Assembly: GCF_903645315.1 (NCBI RefSeq)
Contig: NZ_CAHJXL010000001.1
Span: 1,788,001-1,852,000, forward strand
Reading direction: 5' to 3'
DNA from: Victivallis sp. Marseille-Q1083
Lineage (GTDB): Bacteria > Verrucomicrobiota > Lentisphaeria > Victivallales > Victivallaceae
DNA length: 64,000 nucleotides
Part shown: positions 13,189 to 21,782 of the stretch, one piece after another
Layout of the letters: every line of letters starts with the position of its first letter
How positions within the stretch are numbered: the first letter of the stretch is position 1
Translations under genes and position numbers: made by a program
Notes under the pieces: generated by a model
The model's database searches: none
The model's input: only the letters and a program-made list of their open reading frames with translations
Told to the model about the DNA's origin: nothing

Positions 13189-14652
13189 TCAATTCCTTTC
13201 CGTTGTTTCGTCGATCATTCCGGCCGGTGGCCCGGAAGCCTGATTCAGGATGATTTCATGCGTATGGCTGCTGCGGCTGGTTTTCAACAACTCCTCCCGG
13301 GCGGCCAGGCGGTGCAGTCGCTTCAATTCATGCCGCATAATGAAGAAAGCGATGACGAAAGCCAGCGTGTCGCTGACCGGGCCGGACAGAATGACGCCGT
13401 TGTAGGCGAAGAATTGCGGCAGCAGGAATGTCAGCGGCAACTGCAGCAGGAGCTGCCGGAGCATGGCGATCAACAGGGCGACCGGCGCCCGGCCGATGCT
13501 CTGGAAATATTGTGACACCAGGATCGTTCCGCAGCCGAGCGGCATCAGCAGCAGAAACCGGCGCATCGAGTAAACGCCGATTTTCAGCAGTTCCGGGTCC
13601 TGATTCTGGTCGGTGAACAGCCGGATCACCAGTTCGGCGAATATCTGGACGAAAATATAGGGGCCGATGGCGAAGATTGCCGAAAGCCCGATGGATTTAT
13701 AGAAGGTTTCCAACACCCGCTTGTATTTTCCCGCTCCGGTGTTGTAGCCGATGATCGGCTGCATACCCATGCAGATGCCGAACAGCGGGGTGAAGAGGAA
13801 CTGATTGACGGTCAGGATGATGCCGAATGCCGCCATCGCCAGTTCTCCGCCGTAGGTGACCAGCATCCGGTTCTGGACCGCCCAGATGACGCTGCCGGCG
13901 ACATTGATGGCGAACGGCGAACAGCCGTTGTACAAAACCAGGTAAAGCCGTTTCCAGCCGAAAAATTGAATGTATTTCCATTTTAGGCTGACGACGCTGC
14001 GGCCGCTCCAGAAGAAATACATGACCCAGAGTGCAGAAACGCCCTGCGAGATGACCGTCGCCGTCGCCGCGCCGGACATTCCCCAGTTGAAATGCCAGAC
14101 GAAGAAATAGTCCAGCACCACGTTCAGGCCGGCGCCGATCAACTGCGTCATCATCGCCAGTCCGGAAAAGCCTTCCGCCCGGATCAGGTTGTTTTGAAAC
14201 CCCAGCATGATGAACAGCGTGCCCAGCAGTGAAATCGACAGGTAGCTTCTGCCGTAGCTGAGGACCGCGTCGGTGGCGCCGAAAAAGTAGAGCAGATCGT
14301 CCAGAAAAAGCAGGCCGCCGACGGTGATCAGCAGTGAGGCGCTCAAAAAAAGCGCCATGCTCAAGCCGAATAATTTCTGCGCTTCTCCGTATTTGCGCGC
14401 TCCGAGGGCGATCGAGTAGAGCACGGAGCTGCCGCGCCCGATCAAAATGGCGATGGCGAAAATGATCATCGAAATCGGCATCGTCGCATTCATCGCCGCC
14501 AGACCCAGCGAGCCGACTGCCTGGCCGACGAAAATGCGGTTGAAAATCAAATATAAATTGCTGATCAGCAGGCCGGCCAGCGACGGCAGCGCCAGATTCA
14601 GCAGCAGCGGGGTGATCGGCTCCCGCCCCAGCCGTTCGGTTTTATTGGGCAT
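13189..14652 (-). CDS. MATE-family multidrug/cation exporter
   Basis: A 487-residue integral membrane protein with about twelve hydrophobic helices in two similar halves, as in Na+- or H+-coupled MATE exporters of the MepA/NorM type. Typical stretches are the first helix LLLNLALPSLAGLLISNLYLIFNRIFVGQAVG and the second-half start INVAGSVIWAVQNRMLVTYGG. The substrate is unknown. The short C-terminal tail is hydrophilic. It is translated just ahead of the aldo/keto reductase and is divergent from the GH20 gene across a 214-bp AT-rich gap that must hold promoters for both. Confidence 0.9.
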   Translation of the reverse strand: MPNKTERLGREPITPLLLNLALPSLAGLLISNLYLIFNRIFVGQAVGSLGLAAMNATMPISMIIFAIAILIGRGSSVLYSIALGARKYGEAQKLFGLSMALFLSASLLITVGGLLFLDDLLYFFGATDAVLSYGRSYLSISLLGTLFIMLGFQNNLIRAEGFSGLAMMTQLIGAGLNVVLDYFFVWHFNWGMSGAATATVISQGVSALWVMYFFWSGRSVVSLKWKYIQFFGWKRLYLVLYNGCSPFAINVAGSVIWAVQNRMLVTYGGELAMAAFGIILTVNQFLFTPLFGICMGMQPIIGYNTGAGKYKRVLETFYKSIGLSAIFAIGPYIFVQIFAELVIRLFTDQNQDPELLKIGVYSMRRFLLLMPLGCGTILVSQYFQSIGRAPVALLIAMLRQLLLQLPLTFLLPQFFAYNGVILSGPVSDTLAFVIAFFIMRHELKRLHRLAAREELLKTSRSSHTHEIILNQASGPPAGMIDETTERN

Positions 14653-14866
14653 GGTCTTTCATCGTTTGAAATTTATTAATGAATTTCGAATTATAATATA
14701 GCATTGATAATTCGGATTACTTTAATGTTGGTTCACATTTCGATAAAAATTTATCGAAACAGGCGGCCGGGAATCGATGAATTTGTCGGAAGTGTGTTTG
14801 TATGTCCCTGGTAACATGGCTATATTTAAGCTCAAACTTTTCATTTGTCCAAATTCGGAGGGAAGA

Positions 14867-16396
14867 ATGACCGATTGCATGTTGTTACCGCGCCCGACGG
14901 AGTTTCAGGCATTGGCGGAGAACTGGGAACCCGCCGGCGGGTCGAAAATTATCGCGCCGGCGGAACTGGAGCCGGAAGCCGCGCTGCTGGCGGAATATTT
15001 GTCCGCCGCCACCGGCCGGGAATGGCGGATCGATTCCGGAAAGGCGGCGGCCGGCGATGTGATTCTGGAAGCCGCCGACCTCGTAGCCGCGGCAAATTGG
15101 CCGTCGGAACATTATCGGCTGCGGGTGGCTGCCGACGGCATCCGTTTGACCGGCGATACGCCGCAGGCGGTCGCCCGCGGCGTGCAGGTTTTGCGTCAGA
15201 TGTTGATGGACAGTTCCGAAGGCCGACTGCCGGGCTGCGCCATCGATGACAAACCGCTCTGTCGCTGGCGGGGCATGCATTTCGATGTTTCCCGTCATTT
15301 TTTCACGGTCTCGGAAGTATGCCGGCTGCTTGATTTGATGGCGCTGCATCGCCTGAACGTGCTGCACTGGCATTTGACCGACGACCAGGGCTGGCGGCTG
15401 GAGATCAAACGGTATCCCCGCCTGACTGAAGTCGGCTCCAGGCGGGCTTATACGCTGCGCGGCAGTTTTTATGCCCGTCCGCGCCGGTACGACGATACGC
15501 CGCATGGCGGTTTCTACACGCAGGAGGAGATTCGCACTGTCCTTGAATACGCTGCCCGCCGCCGCATCCTCGTCGTCCCGGCGATCGATATGCCGGGCCA
15601 TATGCAGGCGGCGGTCGCCGCTTATCCGGAATTGGGCAACTACCCGGAGCGGCGGCATGAAGTGCGCTGCATCTGGGGCATCAGCAGCCATATTCTGTTC
15701 CCGGGCGAGGAGACCATTGCTTTCATCGAAAATGTGCTGCAGGAAGTGATGGAGCTTTTCCCGTCGCCTTATATCCACCTGGGCGCCGACGAAGCGGCCA
15801 AAGCGGAATGGGAGGAGTGCCGCCGGGTTCAGGAGCGGATGGCCGAATTGGGTCTGCGCAGCGAGAGTGAGCTGCAGAGCTATTTCATTCGGCGGATCAA
15901 GAATTTCGTCTGCCGGCACGGCCGGCGGATCATCGGCTGGGACGAGGTGCTCGAAGGCGGCATTTCACCGGAAGAGGTGATCGTCAGTTGGCGTAATCCG
16001 GAGTGCGGCGAAGAGGCGATGGCGCGGGGATTTGAAACGATCGTCTGCAATGCTTACTACGCTTATCTGGATTATTGCCAGGGCAACCCGGAAACCGAGC
16101 CGCTGAACATCGGCGGTGATCTGCCGCTGGAGAAAGCGTATCAGTTGGAAGTGTTTCCGGCCGGTGCGACGCCGGAGATGACGGAAAAAATCCTCGGCGG
16201 CCAGGGGCAGCTCTGGACCGAATATATCGCCGACCAGGATCAGTTGGATTATATGGCTTTTCCGCGCGGCTGCGCGTTGGCGGAGCGGCTGTGGACGCCG
16301 GCGGTTCATTGTCGCTGGGAAGAGTTTCAGACGCGTTTGCGGCATCATCTGGGCCGGCTGGATCGTCTCGGCGTGAAATACCGGCCGCTGGATTGA
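14867..16396 (+). CDS. GH20 beta-N-acetylhexosaminidase (cytoplasmic)
   Basis: A 509-residue enzyme expected to remove terminal GlcNAc or GalNAc from oligosaccharides by substrate-assisted catalysis. Residues 1-125 form the GH20b-like alpha/beta domain; the TIM barrel starts at CRWRGMHFDVSRHFF and contains HWHLTDDQGWRLEIKRYPRL. The catalytic pair is D308-E309 in HLGADE. ATG 14867 follows GGAGGGA by 6 nt; an in-frame ATG at 14777 would add 30 residues without a ribosome site. No signal peptide is seen, so it probably acts on imported chitobiose- or mucin-type fragments. It ends in a strong bidirectional terminator shared with the next, convergent gene. Confidence 0.93.
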   Translation: MTDCMLLPRPTEFQALAENWEPAGGSKIIAPAELEPEAALLAEYLSAATGREWRIDSGKAAAGDVILEAADLVAAANWPSEHYRLRVAADGIRLTGDTPQAVARGVQVLRQMLMDSSEGRLPGCAIDDKPLCRWRGMHFDVSRHFFTVSEVCRLLDLMALHRLNVLHWHLTDDQGWRLEIKRYPRLTEVGSRRAYTLRGSFYARPRRYDDTPHGGFYTQEEIRTVLEYAARRRILVVPAIDMPGHMQAAVAAYPELGNYPERRHEVRCIWGISSHILFPGEETIAFIENVLQEVMELFPSPYIHLGADEAAKAEWEECRRVQERMAELGLRSESELQSYFIRRIKNFVCRHGRRIIGWDEVLEGGISPEEVIVSWRNPECGEEAMARGFETIVCNAYYAYLDYCQGNPETEPLNIGGDLPLEKAYQLEVFPAGATPEMTEKILGGQGQLWTEYIADQDQLDYMAFPRGCALAERLWTPAVHCRWEEFQTRLRHHLGRLDRLGVKYRPLD

Positions 16397-16423
16397 TGGC
16401 CGGGTGCGTCTGTTGCCGCGAAA

Positions 16424-16465
16424 AATCCCGGAAAATGACGGATTTTTCCGTCATTTTCCGGGATT
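16424..16465. terminator. Bidirectional terminator between convergent genes
   Basis: A 19-bp perfect inverted repeat (AATCCCGGAAAATGACGGA and its complement) closes on a TTTT loop. A-rich sequence flanks the left arm. It sits between the converging GH20 and GH123-like genes. Confidence 0.75.
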
Positions 16466-16483
16466 CAAGTTCAAAGCAGGCCG

Positions 16484-19400
16484 TCAAAACGGTCCCTGGT
16501 AGAGATGCAACGGGATTTCCACCGCTCCGGATTTGCCGTGCAAGCCGAGCTGCAGGCGGTAGCGGCCGCCGGGCAGATGCCGCAGCTCGAACTGCAGTTT
16601 GCTTTTGCCGGGCGGCAACGGCAGCGTTTCGGCGGCGACCGGCTGGCCGGCGGCATCCAGCAGCGTTGCCGTCAGCGGCGACCGGGCCAATTCCAGCTCT
16701 CCGACGCAGGGTTGGATGGTCAATTCGGCACTTTCGGCGGAGACCATCGTCAGAGCATCCGGAGTTACCGCCAGGGCGGTCGGCGCCGGATTGATGATCA
16801 CCGGAACGGCGGCAATCTGTCGATCGCCGGCCAGGAGTGCCACTCGCCAGTTTTGAACGGCGGTGATCGTCTCCGGCACCTGGAACGGCAGCGCGATGTC
16901 CGGTTGCGCCGGATCGAACGGCTGGGAAGCGACCTGATTGTTGGCCGGATCGAACAGAGCCAGAGTCAAATTCTCCTCCGTTTCGGGTGTTTTCAGTTCG
17001 ATTGTGCCGGCCAGCCGGTTGCGGCCCGGATAGAAGCCGGAGTTGAGCCGGAATTCCGCCGCGCCGTCCGCGGCCGGACCGGCGAAAGCCAGTTGACCGT
17101 CGGCCAGTCCGAAACTGTCTTCGAATTGCGCCCAGGAACTCAGTTCGTTGCGCGTGTGGAACGCACGGCAGACGTTGAATTGCCACAGCGTTCCCTTTGA
17201 TGGCGGTTCCGACAGACCGAAATCCGTCCATGGAATGAAGATTTCCATACCGACGCCGCCGCTCGGGTTCAACGGGGCGGCGGTAACGACCCGCGTGCCC
17301 GATTTCTGTACCTGACCGTCGCGCAACATCACCCGTTTGCCGCTGACCGAGACGATCAGATGATAAATGGGTTTGCTTTTATCCGAACGGAAAAAAAATT
17401 CAAAGTTATTTTCCGACCACAGATTCGGATCGTCGTCGTCCAGGGAACAATTCTTCTGGTCGACATGGTTGCCGCCGGCCCAGAGGTAGAGTCCCCGGTC
17501 GTCATAGGCGACTGCGCAGTTGGCGCCGCTCGGCGGTTCCATTCGCTGAAACTCTTCTTCCGACGAGGCCAACGCCCGCATCTGGGCTTCCTTTGCCTTG
17601 CTCCAGCGGAAACGGTCGGTTTGATTTTCCCGGCGCTGCCAGATGTTTTCCTGCCGCCTGCCGTCCAGGTTGATCGCCTGATCCATTTCAACGGCTTGAA
17701 GCAGGCGGCCGCCGGGATCGACATTCTGATGCAACGGCGTCAGGCGGCAGGTTAACTGCGGCTTGGCCGCCGGAGGATTGGTCGTCCAGATTGCCGGCTC
17801 CCCCAGCGCAAGCCGGGCTTGATTGATCGCTTCAACACATTGCCAGCGATAGCGGTCCAGCACCTGATCGGTCAAGCCGGTTGCCGTGGTGGCGTATTCG
17901 ATGGAATTTACCGGCCGGGTGGTGAACAGTTCATCATACAGTTTCTGCAGTTCGGCGGCAACCGGCAAGCCGGCCGCCCGGCAGCGGGCCAGGTAGCGTT
18001 CCAGCTCCCGGAAGTAAAAGAGATCGCTCAGCCCTTCCGCCGTACGCTCAATGCCAATGGAGGGCGACAGGCCGTCGGCGCCGATCACCGTCTCAATCCA
18101 CGGTCCGCCGGTTTGCCAGGCGTCCGCCCATTGGTGGTAGGCGGTCGCGCCGATCCGAATCAGATAAATGGCGAAATTTCGATTCCAGCCGCCGTTGTAG
18201 TACCAGATATGCGCCTGATCGCGGCGGGCATTTTCCAACCCTTCTTCGGTCCAGTTGTTGTAGGAACGGATTCGCAGATGGTCGCGGGCGCCGCGGTCGA
18301 TCGAATCGAACGCATAACCGATCGCGTTGTCGATCAGGAAAGTGTCCTCATCGCCGACCACGGCGCGCAGCGTCGGATTGAAGGCCTCATAACCGATGGT
18401 TTTGATGGTTGGATAACCGATTTCCTCTTCCGCGCAGTAGATGAAACGCGGCCAGTCGTGTTCGCGGTGCTGCCGGACCAGTTCGTGCAGGAAGGCGGCG
18501 AAAATCTTTTTGCTCGATTCCGGATAATCCTTTTCGCCGGTATGACCGATATTGAGCCCGTCCGGGCCGTAAATGCCGAGATCGCCATCCACTTGCTCGA
18601 CGCCGAGCGCATTCAGTTTGCGGGCTGCCGCGTAGGCGTACCAGCTGATATTGCGCACATCGACGCCGAGCGGTCCGGTCATCCGGTATTTGGTCATCAA
18701 ATCGGCGATCCGTTCCAGAAAAGGCAGTTTCAGGCGCGGTTGATTGTCCACCCAGGCCATTTCCCCGTAAAGGTGGAACAGCACCGGACTGTTGAAACCG
18801 CGGCTTTTCAAATAGCGGATGTAGAGCTCCAGATTTTCCGCCGTCCACCATTCCGGCGCCATGTTTTTGAATTCGCCGCGATCCGGACCGTAAAAGTCGC
18901 CGGGAATATACATGCCCCAGGCTCCTTCCGGAGTCTGGTAATCCCAATCCAGCACCGCCAGCTCCACCGGGACCGGCGCCGTCCGCCCGTCCGCCGTGAC
19001 GGTGAATTCCCCACGGTACAGGCCGGATTGCGCCGCTTCCGGAACGTACAAGTTGACCAGGATAAACAAAGTATCGCCAGTTTTCAGCCGCCACGGCTGG
19101 TCGGCGGTCAGAAAAATCATCCGGCTGTCTTCCCAACGGTCCCGGTCGCCGTAATGTCCCGCCCGCTGGAAGAAGAAATTCTCGGCCGTGATTTCCCGGC
19201 CGTTTCCGTTGCGAAGCGTGCCGGCTTGTACATTTACCTGGTCGAAATCCTCCAGCCCGCGCAGAACCAGAAAACAGCGGCGCAATTCCCCTTTGGCCTG
19301 AAAGGAACGGATCGAGGGCGCTTCCGGTGGTTCCGGCCAGTCGAAATCCGGCTGCGGCGTGGTGCTGATGCCGGTTACTCCGAGACGGAAGCCGCGTTCG

Positions 19401-19564
19401 GCCTCCGTCGCGTTCGGCGTCACCGGAACTGCTGCCGGCCGGCGTTCCGGCTGTCGGCCGGCCGGCCAGCTGCAATGGGTTGCCAGTGTTTGATATACTT
19501 CCGGCTCCTGGGCGCCGAGGAACAGGGTGCCGCCGCAGAGAAGCGTTGCCAATATCTTTTTCAT
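16484..19564 (-). CDS. Secreted GH123/DUF4091-like glycoside hydrolase with CBM9-like domain
   Basis: A 1026-residue exported protein with signal peptide MKKILATLLCGGTLFLGA. Order: N-terminal beta-sandwich (residues about 100-215, with SGLYRGEFTVTADG as in GH123/DUF4091 proteins), a TIM-barrel-like catalytic region (about 220-600; FIYCAEEEIGYPT and WYYNGGWNRN stand out), a CBM9-like sugar-binding domain (about 670-860; AYDDRGLYLWAG, NNFEFFF, WQFNVCRAF), and a C-terminal beta domain. ATG 19564 is chosen for its AAAGG site and because the signal peptide starts there; in-frame codons further upstream lack both. Family assignment is from motif resemblance, so the substrate is open. It is the third gene of the LacI-pseudopilin-hydrolase unit, 56 nt after the pseudopilin gene. 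Confidence 0.7.
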   Translation of the reverse strand: MKKILATLLCGGTLFLGAQEPEVYQTLATHCSWPAGRQPERRPAAVPVTPNATEAERGFRLGVTGISTTPQPDFDWPEPPEAPSIRSFQAKGELRRCFLVLRGLEDFDQVNVQAGTLRNGNGREITAENFFFQRAGHYGDRDRWEDSRMIFLTADQPWRLKTGDTLFILVNLYVPEAAQSGLYRGEFTVTADGRTAPVPVELAVLDWDYQTPEGAWGMYIPGDFYGPDRGEFKNMAPEWWTAENLELYIRYLKSRGFNSPVLFHLYGEMAWVDNQPRLKLPFLERIADLMTKYRMTGPLGVDVRNISWYAYAAARKLNALGVEQVDGDLGIYGPDGLNIGHTGEKDYPESSKKIFAAFLHELVRQHREHDWPRFIYCAEEEIGYPTIKTIGYEAFNPTLRAVVGDEDTFLIDNAIGYAFDSIDRGARDHLRIRSYNNWTEEGLENARRDQAHIWYYNGGWNRNFAIYLIRIGATAYHQWADAWQTGGPWIETVIGADGLSPSIGIERTAEGLSDLFYFRELERYLARCRAAGLPVAAELQKLYDELFTTRPVNSIEYATTATGLTDQVLDRYRWQCVEAINQARLALGEPAIWTTNPPAAKPQLTCRLTPLHQNVDPGGRLLQAVEMDQAINLDGRRQENIWQRRENQTDRFRWSKAKEAQMRALASSEEEFQRMEPPSGANCAVAYDDRGLYLWAGGNHVDQKNCSLDDDDPNLWSENNFEFFFRSDKSKPIYHLIVSVSGKRVMLRDGQVQKSGTRVVTAAPLNPSGGVGMEIFIPWTDFGLSEPPSKGTLWQFNVCRAFHTRNELSSWAQFEDSFGLADGQLAFAGPAADGAAEFRLNSGFYPGRNRLAGTIELKTPETEENLTLALFDPANNQVASQPFDPAQPDIALPFQVPETITAVQNWRVALLAGDRQIAAVPVIINPAPTALAVTPDALTMVSAESAELTIQPCVGELELARSPLTATLLDAAGQPVAAETLPLPPGKSKLQFELRHLPGGRYRLQLGLHGKSGAVEIPLHLYQGPF

Positions 19565-19620
19565 CCGTCGAAACCTTTGTCGAATAATCAGATTCTTCAA
19601 TCGTTGCTGTTGGGCGCTTG

Positions 19621-20289
19621 TCAATTGGTCACGCTGCCCCAGTCGCTGAGGATGTCCGTGTCGGTATTGCCGTCCACATAGAAGCCGATTTCCCGCGACC
19701 ATTTATCGACATGGCCATCGACGAAGAGCACATTGGAAACCCGGCCGTTGCCGTGACGGCGGACATAACCGGCATCCGGCTGGGCGGTATTGTTGGTCAT
19801 CACCGGAACCCCGTCTCCCTCGAACAGGTAACCGCGTTCGGACGGCTTGGTCACCCGGGTCAGCGGCACTCCGGCCGCAGTCAGGTTGCCGGACGGATCG
19901 ACTTCCCCGCAGATATAATAGTTGATCGCATAACTGAGACCGTAATAATCGGTGCGGCCGGTTCCGCCGACAAAGGTCGGGCAGTAAAATGGCGTCTGTT
20001 GAATCTGCGGATCGGTAAAACTCAATTGCGGCACGCCGAGGGTCGGCGCCAATTCATAGTAATAATAGGCGCCGGAGTCTTTAAATTTGCCGAGCGGCCC
20101 GTAGTCGTCGTTTTCATCGGCGTACATCAGGGCCGCCAGACCGATCTGTTTCAGGTTGCTGGTACATTTGATCGCCATGGCGGCGGCTTTCGCTTTGCTC
20201 AGCGCCGGCAGCAGCATGCTGGCCAATATGGCAATAATCGCGATGACGACGAGCAGTTCGATCAGTGTGAATTTTTTCTTTTGGTTCAT
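19621..20289 (-). CDS. Solitary type IV pseudopilin-like protein with C-terminal DGH motif
   Basis: A 222-residue protein starting MNQKKK then [20 protein letters not shown], the class III prepilin signal followed by the N-terminal helix that anchors and assembles pilins. Position -1 of the expected cleavage site is Lys, not the usual Gly. The rest is a soluble domain with [20 protein letters not shown] and, near the end, [16 protein letters not shown], the C-terminal motif common to Planctomycetes/Lentisphaerota multi-copy pilin-like proteins. AAGGAG lies 9 nt before ATG 20289. It sits between a LacI regulator and a secreted hydrolase. No secretion machinery is nearby, so whether it forms a pseudopilus, anchors a hydrolase or binds sugars is unknown. 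Confidence 0.85.
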   Translation of the reverse strand: MNQKKKFTLIELLVVIAIIAILASMLLPALSKAKAAAMAIKCTSNLKQIGLAALMYADENDDYGPLGKFKDSGAYYYYELAPTLGVPQLSFTDPQIQQTPFYCPTFVGGTGRTDYYGLSYAINYYICGEVDPSGNLTAAGVPLTRVTKPSERGYLFEGDGVPVMTNNTAQPDAGYVRRHGNGRVSNVLFVDGHVDKWSREIGFYVDGNTDTDILSDWGSVTN

Positions 20290-20347
20290 TTTCAACAGCT
20301 CCTTTTTCTTAAGTTCAGATTATTTTTTTTTAACCGGGTAAAAACCA

Positions 20348-21391
20348 TTATCGTTTGAGACAAGAATTGCCCAGCACCAACCGGCCCGGAATATTTTCCT
20401 GGACCAGCCATTTTCCTTCCTGTTCGCCCCGCTTGGCGTTGTGGCAGACCACTTCGACGGCCCGGCGGGCAATTTCCTGGTGGCGGTTGTCAATCGAAGT
20501 GATTTCCGGCGTGATTCCCATGCTCAGCGAACCGAAATCCATGCTGAGGATGGAAAGGTCTTCCGGTATTCTCAAGCCGCGCTGCCGCAATCCTTTCATC
20601 GTCCAGATGACCGCTTCGTCGTTGCCGAGAATCAAGGCGTCCGGCCGCTGCGGCAGCAGTTCGTCGAGCAGGCGGTCGACGACCGGCAGCGCATTCAGGA
20701 ACGGCAGCGGCTTGGAATAAATCAGCGTCTCGTCCGGGAGCAGGCCGAGCTCCAAATGGGCGTCCCGGTAAGCCTTCGCCCGCAGCCGGCAGTCGATTGT
20801 GTCGTAATTGGATTTGACGAAAATGATCCGGCGGTGGCCGAGTTGCAGCAGATACCGCATCGCTTCCAGAAAGTTATGGTAATAATCCGGCGAGACAAAC
20901 GCATAACGGTTGTCGCTGGACGGCTGGCTGATGAACAGTGCGTCGTCGAACGGATCGAAGAGGGGCAGGACCTGGTCGCTGAATTCGTAGGAGTGGGCGA
21001 AGCAGAGCACATTCTCGATGCCGTAACCCAGAAAATCGTCGACATACTGTTTGATCGCTTCGAAGCGGTCGTGTACCATGCCGACCTGGAGACGAAGCCC
21101 CGCTTCGAAGGTCAGCCGTTCCACTTCGGCCATGATGTTCTTATAGATATGGCTGGCCTCGGTGTCGATCACCAGCCCGATGATGTCGGTGCGCCGGCTG
21201 ACCAGTCGCTGGGCGAACAGATTGGGGCGATAACCCATCTCCTTGGCTGCCGCCAGAACTTTATTGCGGGTATGAGTCGAAACCCGGACCGAATTGGGAC
21301 GGGGATTCAGCGCCTGCGAAACCGTCATCAAAGAGACTCCGGTCGCTTCGGCGATATCGATCAATCTGGTTCGTTTCGTTGGCATCTTCAT
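20348..21391 (-). CDS. LacI-family transcriptional regulator
   Basis: A 347-residue repressor-type regulator. The N-terminal helix-turn-helix LIDIAEATGVSLMTVSQALN and hinge (KVLAAAKEMGYRPNLFAQRL) bind DNA; the rest is a periplasmic-binding-protein-like sugar sensor (IIGLVIDTEASHIYKNIMAEVERL, DALILGNDEAVIWTMKGLRQRGLRIPEDLSILSMD). It heads the unit LacI-pseudopilin-hydrolase and is divergent from another sensor-type regulator. Direct and inverted repeats sit between its -10 box and start codon, so autoregulation is likely. The start is taken at ATG 21391 (MKMPTKRT); ATG 21385 is equally possible, since no strong ribosome site is seen for either. Confidence 0.92.
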   Translation of the reverse strand: MKMPTKRTRLIDIAEATGVSLMTVSQALNPRPNSVRVSTHTRNKVLAAAKEMGYRPNLFAQRLVSRRTDIIGLVIDTEASHIYKNIMAEVERLTFEAGLRLQVGMVHDRFEAIKQYVDDFLGYGIENVLCFAHSYEFSDQVLPLFDPFDDALFISQPSSDNRYAFVSPDYYHNFLEAMRYLLQLGHRRIIFVKSNYDTIDCRLRAKAYRDAHLELGLLPDETLIYSKPLPFLNALPVVDRLLDELLPQRPDALILGNDEAVIWTMKGLRQRGLRIPEDLSILSMDFGSLSMGITPEITSIDNRHQEIARRAVEVVCHNAKRGEQEGKWLVQENIPGRLVLGNSCLKR

Positions 21392-21400
21392 TTTGATTTT

Positions 21401-21431
21401 CTTGATATAGCGTTCTTGATATAACGTTATA
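21401..21431 (-). promoter_or_regulatory. Putative operator of the LacI gene
   Basis: The 14-bp unit CTTGATATAGCGTT (21401-21414) is repeated in tandem as CTTGATATAACGTT (21415-21428) with one mismatch, and TATAACGTTATA (21420-21431) is a perfect 12-bp palindrome with a central CG, the usual form of LacI-family operators. It lies immediately downstream of the -10 box. Confidence 0.6.
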
Positions 21432-21460
21432 AGTATAGTGGATTCCGTGAAAAAAAGCAA
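21432..21460 (-). promoter_or_regulatory. Promoter of LacI-pseudopilin-hydrolase unit
   Basis: Read on the minus strand: TTGCTT, 17-bp spacer, TATACT. The palindromic operator touches the -10 box on its downstream side. Confidence 0.65.
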
Positions 21461-21717
21461 TAGGCAAACTGAAAAAAAACAAAATTTTTTTTAATAAAAT
21501 CAAAATCGGTCATTTTTTTCCGGCCGGCCGGCAGCGGCGGGAGGAGATTCTGTTGTGCGAAAAAAACACTTGCGAAAACAGTCCTGCAGCCGGAATTTTA
21601 GGAAAATCGCCGGAGTGTTGATGTGATAATTACACAATAGAACTCTAAAATTCAGCAAAAAAACTGCACATATCATTTTTTTGTGTAAAAATAATTAAAA
21701 TAATTTCAACACAGGTA

Positions 21718-21746
21718 TTGACATTTTCTCTTTTTTTTGCTATACT
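21718..21746 (+). promoter_or_regulatory. Promoter of GntR-pseudopilin-hydrolase unit
   Basis: TTGACA, 17-bp spacer ending TTTTTTTTGC, TATACT: consensus -35 plus an extended -10 (TGC before TATACT). The start codon of the regulator lies 37 nt further on. The 391-bp divergent region 21392-21782 holds this promoter, the opposite one and AT-rich sequence, but no gene. Confidence 0.8.
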
Positions 21747-21782
21747 AATAATCAAACCACGAAATATCGGGAAATTCGACAG

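Noticed and set aside
14777-14866. Longer N-terminus for the first GH20 enzyme
   Set aside because: ATG 14867 has GGAGGGA at good distance; the upstream ATG has none and the extra 30 residues do not look like a signal peptide.
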